Position numbers and translations under genes: made by a program. Of a stretch of DNA of 46,003 nucleotides, positions 1 to 7,751 are shown in pieces; the stretch's first letter is position 1, and every line of letters starts with the position of its first letter. The stretch lies in assembly GCA_029210625.1 (NCBI GenBank), contig JARGFU010000032.1:1-46003 (forward strand), given 5' to 3'. Source of the stretch: Deltaproteobacteria bacterium (lineage in GTDB: Bacteria; Myxococcota; Myxococcia; SLRQ01). The notes below the pieces were generated by a model, which was given only the letters and a program-made list of their open reading frames with translations, was not told the origin of the DNA and ran no database searches.

Positions 1-17
1 CGAAGGTCGCCGCCTGA

Positions 18-416
18 TCAAACTTTTTGATCCACGACATTTGACAATATCTCGTCGCCGATGGACTCTTTGCAGAGTCCACCGCCGTGGATCTGGTGGA
101 AGAAATGCAATAGGACCCGTGCCGATCCAACCTCGTTCCGGTCGTAGTTGTCGATGAGCACCGGCAGTACGATCCTGTCGAACAGAGGGTGCCGAATCGG
201 AAACGACTGTGCGGGTGGCTCCAAAACGGCCTCTGTGAGCGTCTCCGCGAATGAGCTACGCACTTCTGGTGGGTAGGACTCCAGCCGGGACACGAGCCGG
301 GCGAGCACCGGCATTGCTTCGCGGCGGATACCGTCGCGCTCAAGCTGGACGTATTCGTCCCAGATGGCCCGATCGACATCCCGAAGAACGTTTCCGGCGC
401 GATCCAGCGAGGTCAC
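18..416 (-). CDS. Hypothetical protein, 132 aa, second gene of an overlapping pair
   Basis: I do not recognise this protein. It is soluble and apparently mostly helical, with no signal peptide, membrane segment or obvious catalytic motif. Its central part is rich in charged and aromatic residues (LFDRIVLPVLIDNYDRNE) and it ends LSNVVDQKV. The start is a GTG at 416 that overlaps the stop of the preceding minus-strand gene as GTGA. A GGAG lies about eight bases upstream, and no ATG is available near the N terminus. The overlap implies translational coupling with the 140-residue-class partner upstream. Base composition is visibly less GC-rich than the rest of the window, which suggests acquired DNA. 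A toxin-immunity or similar small accessory module is possible, but nothing in the sequence proves it. Confidence 0.7.
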   Translation of the reverse strand: MTSLDRAGNVLRDVDRAIWDEYVQLERDGIRREAMPVLARLVSRLESYPPEVRSSFAETLTEAVLEPPAQSFPIRHPLFDRIVLPVLIDNYDRNEVGSARVLLHFFHQIHGGGLCKESIGDEILSNVVDQKV

Positions 417-829
417 GGGGACGGCTCCGAACTTGGGCGACCTTGCACGTACACGTATCCGCGGTCAGCCGGTGGGCATTGGTCATTCCAACCGAATGCC
501 GCGAGCGTCGCTCGAGCGAGGTCCCGAATCCGCTCCCACACGGGACTGGCGTGCAGCGCATCTTCGGTCCAGTTCTCTGCATTGGCTCCACCGCCGCTCA
601 CCGACTCCAAGTACCGATCCAAGGCGACTAGCGTCGCGGCCTGCTCCGTCGAAAGGTCCTGATATTCACCGTCAAGGATCGGGCGAGCGTGTTCGTCGAA
701 CTCCAGAGCGAGTTCGTCTGCCTTGCACACGAAATCGGGGAACAGTGTCAACTGGTCCTTCGCGGGGCGCGCGAGGGCCTGGACGGCCCACTGCAGTCGC
801 GTCATGCGAGCATCAGCCGGGCCGGTCAT
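413..829 (-). CDS. Hypothetical protein, 138 aa, first intact gene of the pair
   Basis: Unrecognised soluble protein with no signal peptide or membrane helix. It begins MTGPADARMTRLQWAVQALA and is rich in acidic and aromatic residues. The chosen ATG at 829 overlaps the stop of a truncated upstream reading frame as ATGA, and a GGAG sits about ten bases ahead of it. A longer reading would need a TTG at 835. Its stop overlaps the GTG of the next gene (413-416), so the two are almost certainly co-translated. Like its partner, it has lower GC than the neighbouring core genes. The remnant just upstream ends in the same coupled manner, so this was probably at least a three-gene operon that lost most of its first gene. 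Confidence 0.7.
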   Translation of the reverse strand: MTGPADARMTRLQWAVQALARPAKDQLTLFPDFVCKADELALEFDEHARPILDGEYQDLSTEQAATLVALDRYLESVSGGGANAENWTEDALHASPVWERIRDLARATLAAFGWNDQCPPADRGYVYVQGRPSSEPSP

Positions 830-915
830 GCCCAAGGTTCTCCAGACGATTCCACTGCGTTCTCGAGGAAGGCGATCAACAGGGCGGCAATGTCGTCAGG
901 GTAGTCGTCAGGCTC
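826..915 (-). pseudogene. C-terminal remnant of a lost upstream gene
   Basis: On the minus strand the frame 915 to 826 reads 29 codons and a stop. It starts EPDDYPDDIAALLIAFLENA and ends SSGEPWA. The stop codon overlaps the ATG of the next gene as ATGA, which is how real operon genes meet. Upstream, the frame is closed by a stop at 916-918, inside the start of repeat copy A. I infer that the 5' part of this gene was replaced when the repeat-bearing segment was inserted or recombined. The family is unknown. Confidence 0.4.
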
Positions 916-1038
916 TCAGCGAAGCCCCGAGGCCCCATTCTACGTTAGACTGGAGCCTCGAACGACCCGACCGCAGGGTCTGATAACTCAGCTTACGTCC
1001 ACTCCGCCTCGCCAAAAGGGCGGCTATTCTTCCTACCC
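911..1038. repeat. Dispersed repeat, copy A
   Basis: This copy opens with GGCTCTCAG and continues through a block shared with copy B (1221-1358): TACGTTAGACTGGAGCCTCG followed by AACGACCCG, and later GTCCACTCCGCC and AAAAGGG. GTTAGAC (944-950) can pair with GTCTGATAAC (978-987) if GAT is bulged. In copy B both arms change together, to GTTGGAC and GTCCGATGAC. CGAGGC/GCCTCG arms form another short hairpin around 928-960. The copy lies between two gene remnants. Confidence 0.6.
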
Positions 1039-1045
1039 CTAAGGG

Positions 1046-1200
1046 CTGTCTGACCATCTGGCTCAAGCTCGACCCCGACCAGGTCGAACTGCGCGAGGGC
1101 TTCACCCGGGACGTGCGAGACGTCGGCCACTACGGCACCGGCGACCTTGAGGTGACCATCTCTTCCCGCGAGAGGTGTAGGAAGCATCACCGCTACTTTC
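1046..1200 (+). pseudogene. Fragment resembling the DUF5655 (COG3586) C-terminal domain
   Basis: The frame from 1047 reads CLTIWLKLDPDQVELREGFT, then RDVRDVGHYGTGDLEVTISS, before losing resemblance to the family. The pattern 'L.L.(P)..VEL.EGF.RDV...GH.GTGDLEV.I.S' matches, from memory, the DUF5655 domain at the C terminus of COG3586 'predicted transport' proteins. No start codon or N-terminal part exists: the frame runs back into repeat copy A. Downstream, the expected final helix is replaced by unrelated sequence leading into copy B. It is therefore a broken leftover, not a working gene. Confidence 0.45.
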
Positions 1201-1220
1201 GCGAAGAGCTCTTGACGGAA

Positions 1221-1358
1221 GGCTCTCGGACCCAGAGCGGGGACCCGGAGGCCTCACTCTACGTTGGACTGGAGCCTCGAACGACCCGCCGAGAGCGTCC
1301 GATGACGTGCCCTCCGTCCACTCCGCCCCACGAAAAGGGAGGTTGTCCTTCCTGTCCC
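1221..1358. repeat. Dispersed repeat, copy B
   Basis: Imperfect direct copy of 911-1038, about 310 bases downstream. It has the same GGCTCTC(A/G)G opening, then an extra stretch of roughly ten bases. The block TACGTTGGACTGGAGCCTCG and later GTCCACTCCGCC plus AAAAGGG follow. The hairpin arms GTTGGAC (1263-1269) and GTCCGATGAC (1297-1306) carry a compensating A-to-G and T-to-C change relative to copy A. This copy lies just upstream of the small gene at 1421. Confidence 0.6.
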
Positions 1359-1420
1359 TCCAGCCCGGCCCCTCCCGACCGCGCCGGGGTCGCCGGCGGT
1401 TGCGGTATCCTACCGGCCTC

Positions 1421-1729
1421 ATGGCAGAACCGCGTGACGAGAAGCCCATCAAGCTCCTGCGCAAGAAGCTCGACGACGCGGGCGTGGACGCGCACTTCGC
1501 GGAGCTGGCGGAGCACGCGCAGGCCGTGAGCGTGCGCATCAAGGACACGAGGACGAGCCTCTCCGACGCCAGCAGCGATCAGCTGCGCGAGGTGGCCGAG
1601 CGCCTGCGAGCGGGAACGATCGAGGCCGTGCAGGTGCAGTTCTTCGCCGACGATGCGTGGTGGTGCGACACGGTGATGCGCGTCCGAGACAGCTACCGCC
1701 TGGTGCGCATGCGCCAGGAGCCGGACTGA
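1421..1729 (+). CDS. Hypothetical protein, 102 aa, flanked by repeat copies
   Basis: Small soluble protein of unknown function, starting MAEPRDEKPIKLLRKKLDD. It is highly charged and predicted helical, with an aromatic cluster near the C terminus (FFADDAWWCDTVMRVRDSYR). It has no signal peptide or membrane segment. The ATG at 1421 was chosen because the longer reading frame from 1307 runs through repeat copy B. No strong ribosome-binding site is visible. Repeat copy B lies just upstream and the start of another copy (C) lies 22 bases after the stop, so the gene sits in a repeat-gene-repeat arrangement. Codon use is GC-rich like the core genes, which favours a real gene. Confidence 0.65.
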   Translation: MAEPRDEKPIKLLRKKLDDAGVDAHFAELAEHAQAVSVRIKDTRTSLSDASSDQLREVAERLRAGTIEAVQVQFFADDAWWCDTVMRVRDSYRLVRMRQEPD

Positions 1730-1751
1730 TCCCGTCACAGCTCGAAGCCCA

Positions 1752-1784
1752 CAGGCTCTCGGCGAAGCCCCGAAGGCCCCATTC
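1752..1784. repeat. Dispersed repeat, partial copy C
   Basis: A stretch of about 33 bases matches the opening of copy A (909-940) with two differences: CAGGCTCTCGGCGAAGCCCC, then a one-base-longer GAAGGCCCCATTC. Resemblance stops there, at the 3' end of the minus-strand lipoprotein gene. The copy marks the right-hand edge of the accessory islet. Confidence 0.55.
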
Positions 1785-1787
1785 GAC

Positions 1788-2189
1788 TCAGGGTACCTGC
1801 ACCAGCTCCAGCGCGAGGAAGGTGCCCTCGGGCTCGGGCTCCAGCGACCACCAGAAGGCGCCCCCGGAGCGCAGCGCCTCGAGGTTCGCCTTGCCCTCGA
1901 TCTTCAGCTCGCGCTGCCGGCCGCTCAAGCTACCCGAGCTGCTGGTCGAGACCACCGAGAAGACCAGGCGGCCCTCGAGCACCTTGTAGCTGGGCTGGAA
2001 GTAGAAGGGGTGCCGGCCCTGGGTCCAGGCCAGGTAGTAGCCGTCGACCCGGTGCTCCACGACCGGCGGCGCCTCGAAGAGCTGGCCCCCCGTGCAGGGG
2101 AAGCCCGGCCCGAACTTCCAGCCGAGCGCGACGCAGCCTCCCAGGGAGAGGAGGAGCGCGAGGGTGAGGGAAAGGGCTGTCTTCTGCAT
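1788..2189 (-). CDS. Small lipoprotein, 133 aa
   Basis: The protein begins MQKTALSLTLALLLSLGGCV: a basic N terminus, a hydrophobic core and the lipobox LGGC with the lipidated cysteine at residue 19. It should be exported and anchored to a membrane by acylation. The mature part is beta-rich, with several aromatic residues (DGYYLAWTQGRHPFYFQPSY), and I recognise no domain. The ATG at 2189 was preferred over an upstream start because it begins the signal peptide exactly and has GGAGG about eight bases upstream. The gene is divergent from the methyltransferase at 2248 across 58 bases. It ends against repeat copy C. Confidence 0.8.
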   Translation of the reverse strand: MQKTALSLTLALLLSLGGCVALGWKFGPGFPCTGGQLFEAPPVVEHRVDGYYLAWTQGRHPFYFQPSYKVLEGRLVFSVVSTSSSGSLSGRQRELKIEGKANLEALRSGGAFWWSLEPEPEGTFLALELVQVP

Positions 2190-2247
2190 CGCCTCTGCCT
2201 CCGGGGCCATTCGACGGGCGCGGGTGCCGGGCACTATACACTCTGCC

Positions 2248-2853
2248 ATGAGCCGCCATGTGCAGAAGGTCGGAGCGCTCTTCGACGAGTGGGCCCGCGA
2301 GGGCCGCGCCGAGGGGATGGAGCGCACCCACGCCCGGGCGGCGCGCCCGGCCTTCGAGCGCCTCGGCGTGGGGGCGGGCCACCGCTACCTCGACGTGGGC
2401 TGCGGCAACGGCTACTCGGTGCGCTGGGCCGTGGAGGCCGGCGCCGCCTCGGCGCTCGGCGTCGACCTCTCGGAGGAGATGATCGCGCGGGCGCGCGAAC
2501 AGTCCCGGGGGCACGCCGCGGCGAGCTTCCTCCAGGCGGCCTTCCCCGGCGGCGGGCTCCCGGCCGGCGGCTTCGACCGCATCTTCTCGATGGAGGCCTA
2601 CTACTACCTGGCCGATCTCGACGCCGCGCTGGAGGCGACCCGGGCGCTGCTCGCGCCCGGCGGCCGCTTCGCCTGCACCATCGACCACTACCTCGAGAAC
2701 GAGGAGAGCCACGGCTGGAGCGAGGAGCTCGGGCTCTCGCTGCACCTGCTCGGCGCCGCCGAGTGGAGCGAGCGCTTCTCCCGCGCCGGCTTCGAGGAGA
2801 TCGAGCAGGAGGCGATCGCCGGGAGCCTGCTCACCCTCGGCCGCCGCCCCTGA
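2248..2853 (+). CDS. Class I SAM-dependent methyltransferase
   Basis: A 201-residue cytosolic protein with a Rossmann-type methyltransferase fold. Motif I is YLDVGCGNGYSVRWA at about residues 48-62 and binds S-adenosylmethionine. An acidic residue after strand 2 (LGVDLSEEM) should contact the ribose. Motif IV is FDRIFSMEAYYYL, and the LLAPGGRF post-motif follows. This layout is that of ubiquinone/menaquinone-type or generic small-molecule methyltransferases, but the substrate cannot be told. The start at 2248 avoids a 52-codon extension over the divergent promoter region. A TATACA 13 bases before the ATG could be a -10 element. The gene stands alone, 69 bases before mscS. Confidence 0.85.
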   Translation: MSRHVQKVGALFDEWAREGRAEGMERTHARAARPAFERLGVGAGHRYLDVGCGNGYSVRWAVEAGAASALGVDLSEEMIARAREQSRGHAAASFLQAAFPGGGLPAGGFDRIFSMEAYYYLADLDAALEATRALLAPGGRFACTIDHYLENEESHGWSEELGLSLHLLGAAEWSERFSRAGFEEIEQEAIAGSLLTLGRRP

Positions 2854-2922
2854 TGCCGCTGCCCGGCGAAGCGGAATAGACTGCCCGCCTCGCGGCCCTC
2901 GCCGCACCGACCCGGAGGTCCG

Positions 2923-3813
2923 ATGTTCCAGTCCACGATACAATGGCTCTCGGTCAACTCGGCCCTGCCGCTCTTCTCCTTCGGCGGCACCCAGGTCACC
3001 GCCCGCTCCCTGGGCTGGCTGATCATCGCCATCGTCGTCTCGTGGTTGATCTCGAAGCTCGTCCAGCGGGCGATGGGGCGCGCCTTCCGCCGGCAGGGCG
3101 TCATCGGCGAGGGCTCGATGGCCGCGGCGGCGCGCCTCGTCCACTACACCGTGATGGTGGTCGGCACGAGCATCGGCCTGGAGTGGATCGGCGTGGATCT
3201 CGCGGCCCTCTTCGCCGCCGGCGCCGTCTTCGCGGTGGCCATCGGCTTCGCGATGCAGAACCTCGTCCAGAACTTCGTCTCGGGGATCATCCTGCTGGCC
3301 GAGCGGGTCATCAAGCCGGGCGACGCCCTCGAGCTCGAGGGGAAGCTGGTGAGGGTCGTCGAGCCCGGGATCCGCTCGACCATCGTCCGCAGCGCCGACG
3401 ACGAGGAGATCATCGTCCCCAACGGCAACCTGGTGCAGGGGACCGTGGTGAACCTGACCATGCGGGACTCCCGCCTCCGGGTGCGAGGGGCGGTGGGCGT
3501 GGCCTACGCCTCCGACCTCGACCAGGTGCGGGCGGCCCTCGACCGGGCGGCGCGGACGATCGAGGGGAGGGTGAAGGAGCTCGAGCCGGTGGTCTTCCTC
3601 ACCGGCTTCGGCAGCTCCTCGGTGGACTTCGAGGTCTCGATCTGGATCGACGATCCCTGGTTCCGCCAGGCCTTCCGCTCCCAGCTGCTCTTCGCCATCT
3701 GGAACGCCCTGAAGGAGGACGGGATCGTCATCGCCTTCCCGCAGGTGGACGTGCACCTCGACCCTCCCGTGGCGGAGGGGCTGGCCGCCGGGGCGCTGCG
3801 CCCGGCGTCCTGA
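2923..3813 (+). CDS. mscS: Small-conductance mechanosensitive channel, MscS family
   Basis: A 296-residue inner-membrane channel, about the length of E. coli MscS (286). Membrane segments lie near residues 25-45, 70-88 and 91-125. The third is the pore helix, with the alternating Ala/Gly packing seen in the family (AAGAVFAVAIGFAMQNLV), and is followed by the cytoplasmic beta domain (PGDALELEG... IIVPNGNLVQGTVVN) and an alpha/beta C-terminal cage. The protein opens under membrane tension to release solutes on hypo-osmotic shock. GGAGG lies seven bases before the ATG. Its stop codon abuts, without a gap, the stop of the convergent flavoprotein gene, and both fall in TGATCA. Confidence 0.93.
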   Translation: MFQSTIQWLSVNSALPLFSFGGTQVTARSLGWLIIAIVVSWLISKLVQRAMGRAFRRQGVIGEGSMAAAARLVHYTVMVVGTSIGLEWIGVDLAALFAAGAVFAVAIGFAMQNLVQNFVSGIILLAERVIKPGDALELEGKLVRVVEPGIRSTIVRSADDEEIIVPNGNLVQGTVVNLTMRDSRLRVRGAVGVAYASDLDQVRAALDRAARTIEGRVKELEPVVFLTGFGSSSVDFEVSIWIDDPWFRQAFRSQLLFAIWNALKEDGIVIAFPQVDVHLDPPVAEGLAAGALRPAS

Positions 3814-5418
3814 TCAGAGCGGCTCGCCCGCGAGCCTCGAGACGATGCTCCGGGCGACCCGCAGCCCGTCGATGGCCGCCGAGACGATGCCGCCGGCGTG
3901 GCCGCAGCCCTCGCCGCAGGGGTGGAGGCCGGGCAGGGCGGTCGAGACCGTGTCCGCTCCCCGGGGGAGGCTGATCGGGGCGCTGGTCCGCGCCTCGACG
4001 CCGATGAGGCGGGCCTCGGCGGCGTCGAAGTCCTTCATCTTGCGGGCGAAGGCGCCGACCGCCGTCCGCAGGTCCGCCCCGAGCGCGGCCGGGAAGAGGG
4101 CGGCCAGGTCCGCCGGCACGAGACCCCGGGGGTAGGAGCTGCGGCCGGGGGCCAGGGCGTCCCGGCCCCGGAGGAAGGCGCGCACCGAGGAGGAGGGGGC
4201 GGCGTAGTCCTCGCCGCCGGCCTTGAAGGCGGCCTGCTCCAGCACGCGCTGGAAGCGCAGGCCGGCGAGCGCGTCCTCGCCGTGGCCCCAGGCGGCGAGG
4301 TCCGCCCGGGAGACCTCGGCGACCAGGGCGCTGTTCGCCCAGCGGCTGGAGCGGCGCGAGGCGGACATGCCGTTCACGCAGAGGGCACCGGGCTCGGTCG
4401 GGGTCGGGACGACCACGCCCCCCGGGCACATGCAGAAGGCGTAGGCCCCACGGTCTCCGCCGACGCGGGTGACCAGCTTGTAGTCGGCCGGGGGGAGGGC
4501 AGGGTGGCCCGCCCAGCGCCCGTACTGGCCGGCGTCGATCAGCTCCTGCGGGTGCTCGACCCGGAGCCCCACGGCGAAGGCCTTCGGCTCCACCACGCCG
4601 GGCAGGGCGCCGAGGTGCTCGAAGAGCTCCCGCGCCGAGCCGCCCGCCGCGAGGATCACGTGCGGGCCGCGCAGCTCCTCTCCCCCCGCGAGGCCCACGC
4701 CGGCCGCCGCGCCGTCCTCGATCAGGAGGCGCTCCACCCGCGCCCCGAAGCGCAGCTCGCACCCTTGCGCCTCCAGGTGCTCGCGGATCGCCTTCACGAT
4801 GGCGGGCAGCCGCTCCGAGCCGAGGTGCGGCTTGTTGGTCACCAGGATCTCGGGATCCGCCCCGTGCTCGACGAGGGCCTCGAGGACCTCGCGCACCGCC
4901 GGATCCCGCACCCGGGTGGAGAGCTTGCCGTCGGTGAAGGTGCCGGCGCCCCCCTCGCCGAAGCAGACGTTGCTCTCGGGGTCGAGCTCCCCTCGCCGGT
5001 AGAGGGCGGCCACCTCGTGCTTGCGCCGCTCCACGGGATGGCCGCGCTCGAGGACGATGCTCGCGACGCCGTGGCGGGCGAGCTCGAGGGCGCAGAAGAG
5101 GCCCGCCGGACCCGAGCCCACGATCAGCGGCGGCCGGGGCGGCGGCGTGACCCTCCGGGCCGGGGGGCGATCACCGGCCGGCAGCAGGCGGGCCCCGTCC
5201 GGGAGGGCCTCGCCCTCGGGGAGCTCGAGCTCGACCGTCACCCAGAAGCGGGGCGCGCCCCGCCCGCGGGCGTCGAGGGAGCGGCGGCTGATCCGCAGCG
5301 ACGCGAGCGCCTCGGCCGAGAGGCCGTGGGCGGCGGCGAGGCGGCGCCGGAGGGCCTCCGGGGCCTCGAGGGCCTCGTCGAGCTCGAGGCGCAGCTGGGG
5401 GATGGAGATACGGGGCAT
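3814..5418 (-). CDS. FAD-dependent dehydrogenase, COG2509 family
   Basis: A 534-residue flavoprotein. An N-terminal region of about 95 residues precedes the dinucleotide-binding motif IVGSGPAGLFCALELARHG near residue 100. Next come VCFGEGGAGTFTDGKL and a substrate or redox region, and the C terminus carries a second FAD contact (LPGLHPCGEGCGHAGGIVSA). This arrangement is that of the widespread COG2509 'uncharacterised FAD-dependent dehydrogenases'; its physiological substrate is not established. No signal peptide is present, so it is cytosolic. It is transcribed divergently from gap over a 115-base spacer and runs tail to tail into mscS. Confidence 0.88.
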   Translation of the reverse strand: MPRISIPQLRLELDEALEAPEALRRRLAAAHGLSAEALASLRISRRSLDARGRGAPRFWVTVELELPEGEALPDGARLLPAGDRPPARRVTPPPRPPLIVGSGPAGLFCALELARHGVASIVLERGHPVERRKHEVAALYRRGELDPESNVCFGEGGAGTFTDGKLSTRVRDPAVREVLEALVEHGADPEILVTNKPHLGSERLPAIVKAIREHLEAQGCELRFGARVERLLIEDGAAAGVGLAGGEELRGPHVILAAGGSARELFEHLGALPGVVEPKAFAVGLRVEHPQELIDAGQYGRWAGHPALPPADYKLVTRVGGDRGAYAFCMCPGGVVVPTPTEPGALCVNGMSASRRSSRWANSALVAEVSRADLAAWGHGEDALAGLRFQRVLEQAAFKAGGEDYAAPSSSVRAFLRGRDALAPGRSSYPRGLVPADLAALFPAALGADLRTAVGAFARKMKDFDAAEARLIGVEARTSAPISLPRGADTVSTALPGLHPCGEGCGHAGGIVSAAIDGLRVARSIVSRLAGEPL

Positions 5419-5424
5419 GGGTTC

Positions 5425-5453
5425 GCTTGACCCTAGCAGGGCATGGGTATAGC
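5425..5453 (+). promoter_or_regulatory. Candidate sigma-70 promoter for gap-pgk-tpiA
   Basis: A good -10 hexamer TATAGC at 5448-5453 sits 17 bases after GCTTGA (5425-5430). The predicted transcript would start near 5460, about 74 bases before the gap start codon. The -35 is weak, so confidence is moderate. Confidence 0.4.
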
Positions 5454-5533
5454 AGGTGCCCTCTCGGAGCGGCCCCTTTCCTCTCGGTGCCCTCCGCCTA
5501 CCCCAGGGAAACCCGTAAAGAAGGAGTCATCCC

Positions 5534-6532
5534 ATGGCCCGGATCGCCATCAATGGTTTCGGCCGGATCGGCCGCTGCGTCTTCCGCGAGCTTCACAAGG
5601 ACCCGGAGATCGAGGTCGTGCAGATCAACGATCTGACCGACGCCTCGATGCTGGCCCACCTGCTCAAGTACGACTCGGTCCACGGCCGCTACTCCGAGGA
5701 GGTCACCTCCGAGGAGGGCGCGATCATCGTCGGCGGCAAGCGCTACGAGGTCAGCGCCGAGCGCGACCCCACCAAGCTGCCCTGGGGTGAGAAGGAGGTC
5801 GATCTCGTCCTCGAGTGCACCGGCATCTTCCGCAGCCGCCAGAAGGCCGGCTTCCACCTCGAGGCCGGCGCGAAGCGGGTCCTGATCTCGGCCCCGGCCG
5901 ACGATCCGGACGCGACCTTCGTCTACGGCATCAACCACGAGAGCTTCGACCCGGAGAAGCACAAGCTCATCTCCAACGCCTCGTGCACGACGAACTGCCT
6001 CTCGCCGGTGGCCAAGGTGCTCCACGAGAAGTTCGGGATCGTCGACGCGATGATGACGACCATCCACAGCTACACCAACGACCAGTCCCTCCTCGACCTG
6101 CCGCACAAGGACAAGCGGCGGGCCCGGGCGGCGGCGGTCTCGATGGTGCCCACCAGCACCGGCGCGGCCCGGGCCGTCGCCCTCGTGCTGCCGGAGCTCA
6201 AGGGCAAGATCAACGGCATGGCCGTGCGCGTCCCGACCCCCAACGTCTCGGTCGTCGACCTGGTCGCCCGGGTCGAGCGCGTGCCGGAGAGCCCCGAGGT
6301 CGTCAACGCCGCGCTGCGCGAGGCGGCCGCCGGCCCCCTGAAGGGCGTGCTGGACGTCTGCGACGAGCTCGCCGTCTCCATCGACTTCAACGGCAACCCG
6401 CACTCCTCGATCGTCGACGCCGACAGCACCTCGATCACCGGCGGCCTGGTGAAGGTGCTCGCCTGGTACGACAACGAGTGGGGCTTCTCGATGCGGATGA
6501 TCGACATGACCAAGTGGCTGACCCGCGGGTAG
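5534..6532 (+). CDS. gap: Glyceraldehyde-3-phosphate dehydrogenase, type I
   Basis: A 332-residue glycolytic enzyme that oxidises glyceraldehyde 3-phosphate to 1,3-bisphosphoglycerate with NAD and phosphate. The N-terminal NAD-binding fold opens with INGFGRIGR. Asp33, in the IND motif after strand 2, indicates NAD rather than NADP preference. The catalytic cysteine is Cys151 in SNASCTTNCLSP, and the C-terminal WYDNEWGFS is the expected signature. AAGGAG lies nine bases upstream of the ATG. pgk follows after only seven bases, and the block gap-pgk-tpiA-secG reads as one operon. Confidence 0.98.
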   Translation: MARIAINGFGRIGRCVFRELHKDPEIEVVQINDLTDASMLAHLLKYDSVHGRYSEEVTSEEGAIIVGGKRYEVSAERDPTKLPWGEKEVDLVLECTGIFRSRQKAGFHLEAGAKRVLISAPADDPDATFVYGINHESFDPEKHKLISNASCTTNCLSPVAKVLHEKFGIVDAMMTTIHSYTNDQSLLDLPHKDKRRARAAAVSMVPTSTGAARAVALVLPELKGKINGMAVRVPTPNVSVVDLVARVERVPESPEVVNAALREAAAGPLKGVLDVCDELAVSIDFNGNPHSSIVDADSTSITGGLVKVLAWYDNEWGFSMRMIDMTKWLTRG

Positions 6533-6539
6533 TCACACC

Positions 6540-7730
6540 ATGAAGATCCCCATCCTGGACGAGCTGGAGCTCGAGGGCCGGACCGTCTTCATCCGGGTGG
6601 ACTTCAACGTCCCCCTGGATGAGGAGGGCAAGATCACCGACGACCGCCGCATCCGGGAGGCGCTGCCGACCATCCGCCACGCCATCGATCGTGGCGGCCG
6701 GGTCGTGCTCGCCTCTCACCTGGGGCGGCCGAAGGGGAAGCCGAACCCGGCCTTCTCCCTCCTGCCGGTGGGCGAGCGGCTCTCCGAGCTCCTCGAGCTC
6801 GACGTCGTCTTCGGAGACGACTGCGTGGGCGACGCCGTCCGGCGCATGACCTCCGAGCTGGCCGTGGGGGGCGTCATCCTCCTCGAGAACCTTCGCTTCC
6901 ACGGCGGCGAGGAGAAGAACGACCGCGGCTTCGCCCGGCAGCTCGCCGCCGGGGTCGACGTCTGGGTGATGGACGCCTTCGGCACCGCCCACCGCGCCCA
7001 CGCCTCCACCGCCGGCATGGCGGAGTTCGTCGAGGCGCGGGCCGCGGGCTTCCTGGTGAAGAAGGAGCTCGAGTACCTGGGCCGGGCGCTCCAGGATCCG
7101 AAGCGGCCCTTCATGGCCGTCCTGGGCGGCGCGAAGGTGACCGACAAGATCCGGGTCATCGACTCGCTCATCACCCGCTGCGACGCCCTGCTCATCGGCG
7201 GCGCCATGGCCTACACCTTCCTGAAGGCCGACGGCCAGAGCATCGGCGAGAGCCGGGTGGAGGACGAGGAGGGGCTCGAGGCCGCCGCCCGGATCCTCGA
7301 CCGGGCCCGCGAGCGGAAGGTCGAGCTGCGCCTCCCCATCGATCACCTGGTGGTCGAGAGCCTCGAGGACGAGAAGGGGCAGGTCACCGAGGGGGCGTCG
7401 ATCCCCACCGGGAAGATGGGGGTGGACATCGGTCCGCGGACCCTCGCGCAGTACCGGGAGCGGCTGGCCGAGGCCGGCACCGTCTTCTGGAACGGGCCGA
7501 TGGGCATCTTCGAGCGAGAGGCCTTCGCCCGCGGCACCCTCGGGGTGGCCGAGGCCCTGGCCGCCTCCGGGGCCATCTCGGTGGTCGGCGGCGGCGACTC
7601 GGCCTCGGCGGTCGAGGTGGCCGGCGTGGCCGACCGCATCACCCACGTCTCCACCGGTGGTGGAGCGTCCCTGAAGTTCCTCGAGGGCAAGCCCCTGCCG
7701 GCCCTGCAGGCCCTGGCCGGGGAGTCCTGA
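6540..7730 (+). CDS. pgk: Phosphoglycerate kinase
   Basis: A 396-residue cytosolic kinase that transfers phosphate from 1,3-bisphosphoglycerate to ADP. The sequence carries the N-terminal substrate signature (VFIRVDFNVPLDE), the HLGRPKG loop, the hinge and nucleotide region (LGGAKVTDKI), WNGPMGIFE and the C-terminal GGGDSASAV and STGGGASLKFLEG motifs. All are at the expected positions for a full-length enzyme. It starts seven bases after gap and ends 21 bases before tpiA, consistent with a single transcript. Confidence 0.98.
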   Translation: MKIPILDELELEGRTVFIRVDFNVPLDEEGKITDDRRIREALPTIRHAIDRGGRVVLASHLGRPKGKPNPAFSLLPVGERLSELLELDVVFGDDCVGDAVRRMTSELAVGGVILLENLRFHGGEEKNDRGFARQLAAGVDVWVMDAFGTAHRAHASTAGMAEFVEARAAGFLVKKELEYLGRALQDPKRPFMAVLGGAKVTDKIRVIDSLITRCDALLIGGAMAYTFLKADGQSIGESRVEDEEGLEAAARILDRARERKVELRLPIDHLVVESLEDEKGQVTEGASIPTGKMGVDIGPRTLAQYRERLAEAGTVFWNGPMGIFEREAFARGTLGVAEALAASGAISVVGGGDSASAVEVAGVADRITHVSTGGGASLKFLEGKPLPALQALAGES

Positions 7731-7751
7731 ACCCAAGCAGCGGAGGGCGCC

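Noticed and set aside
944-1306. GTTAGAC and GTTGGAC heptamers resembling integron attC core sites (GTTRRRY)
   Set aside because: In attC the RYYYAAC box comes first and GTTRRRY last. Here the order is GTT then AAC on either strand, and no integrase gene is seen.
1102-1548. Several overlapping ORFs on both strands across the repeat region
   Set aside because: They cross repeat copy B and the start of the 1421 gene, have no family resemblance and no ribosome-binding site.
1930-3756. A 608-codon minus-strand frame opposite the methyltransferase and mscS genes
   Set aside because: Its translation is rich in Gly, Arg, Glu and His without any domain, and both opposing genes are well supported.
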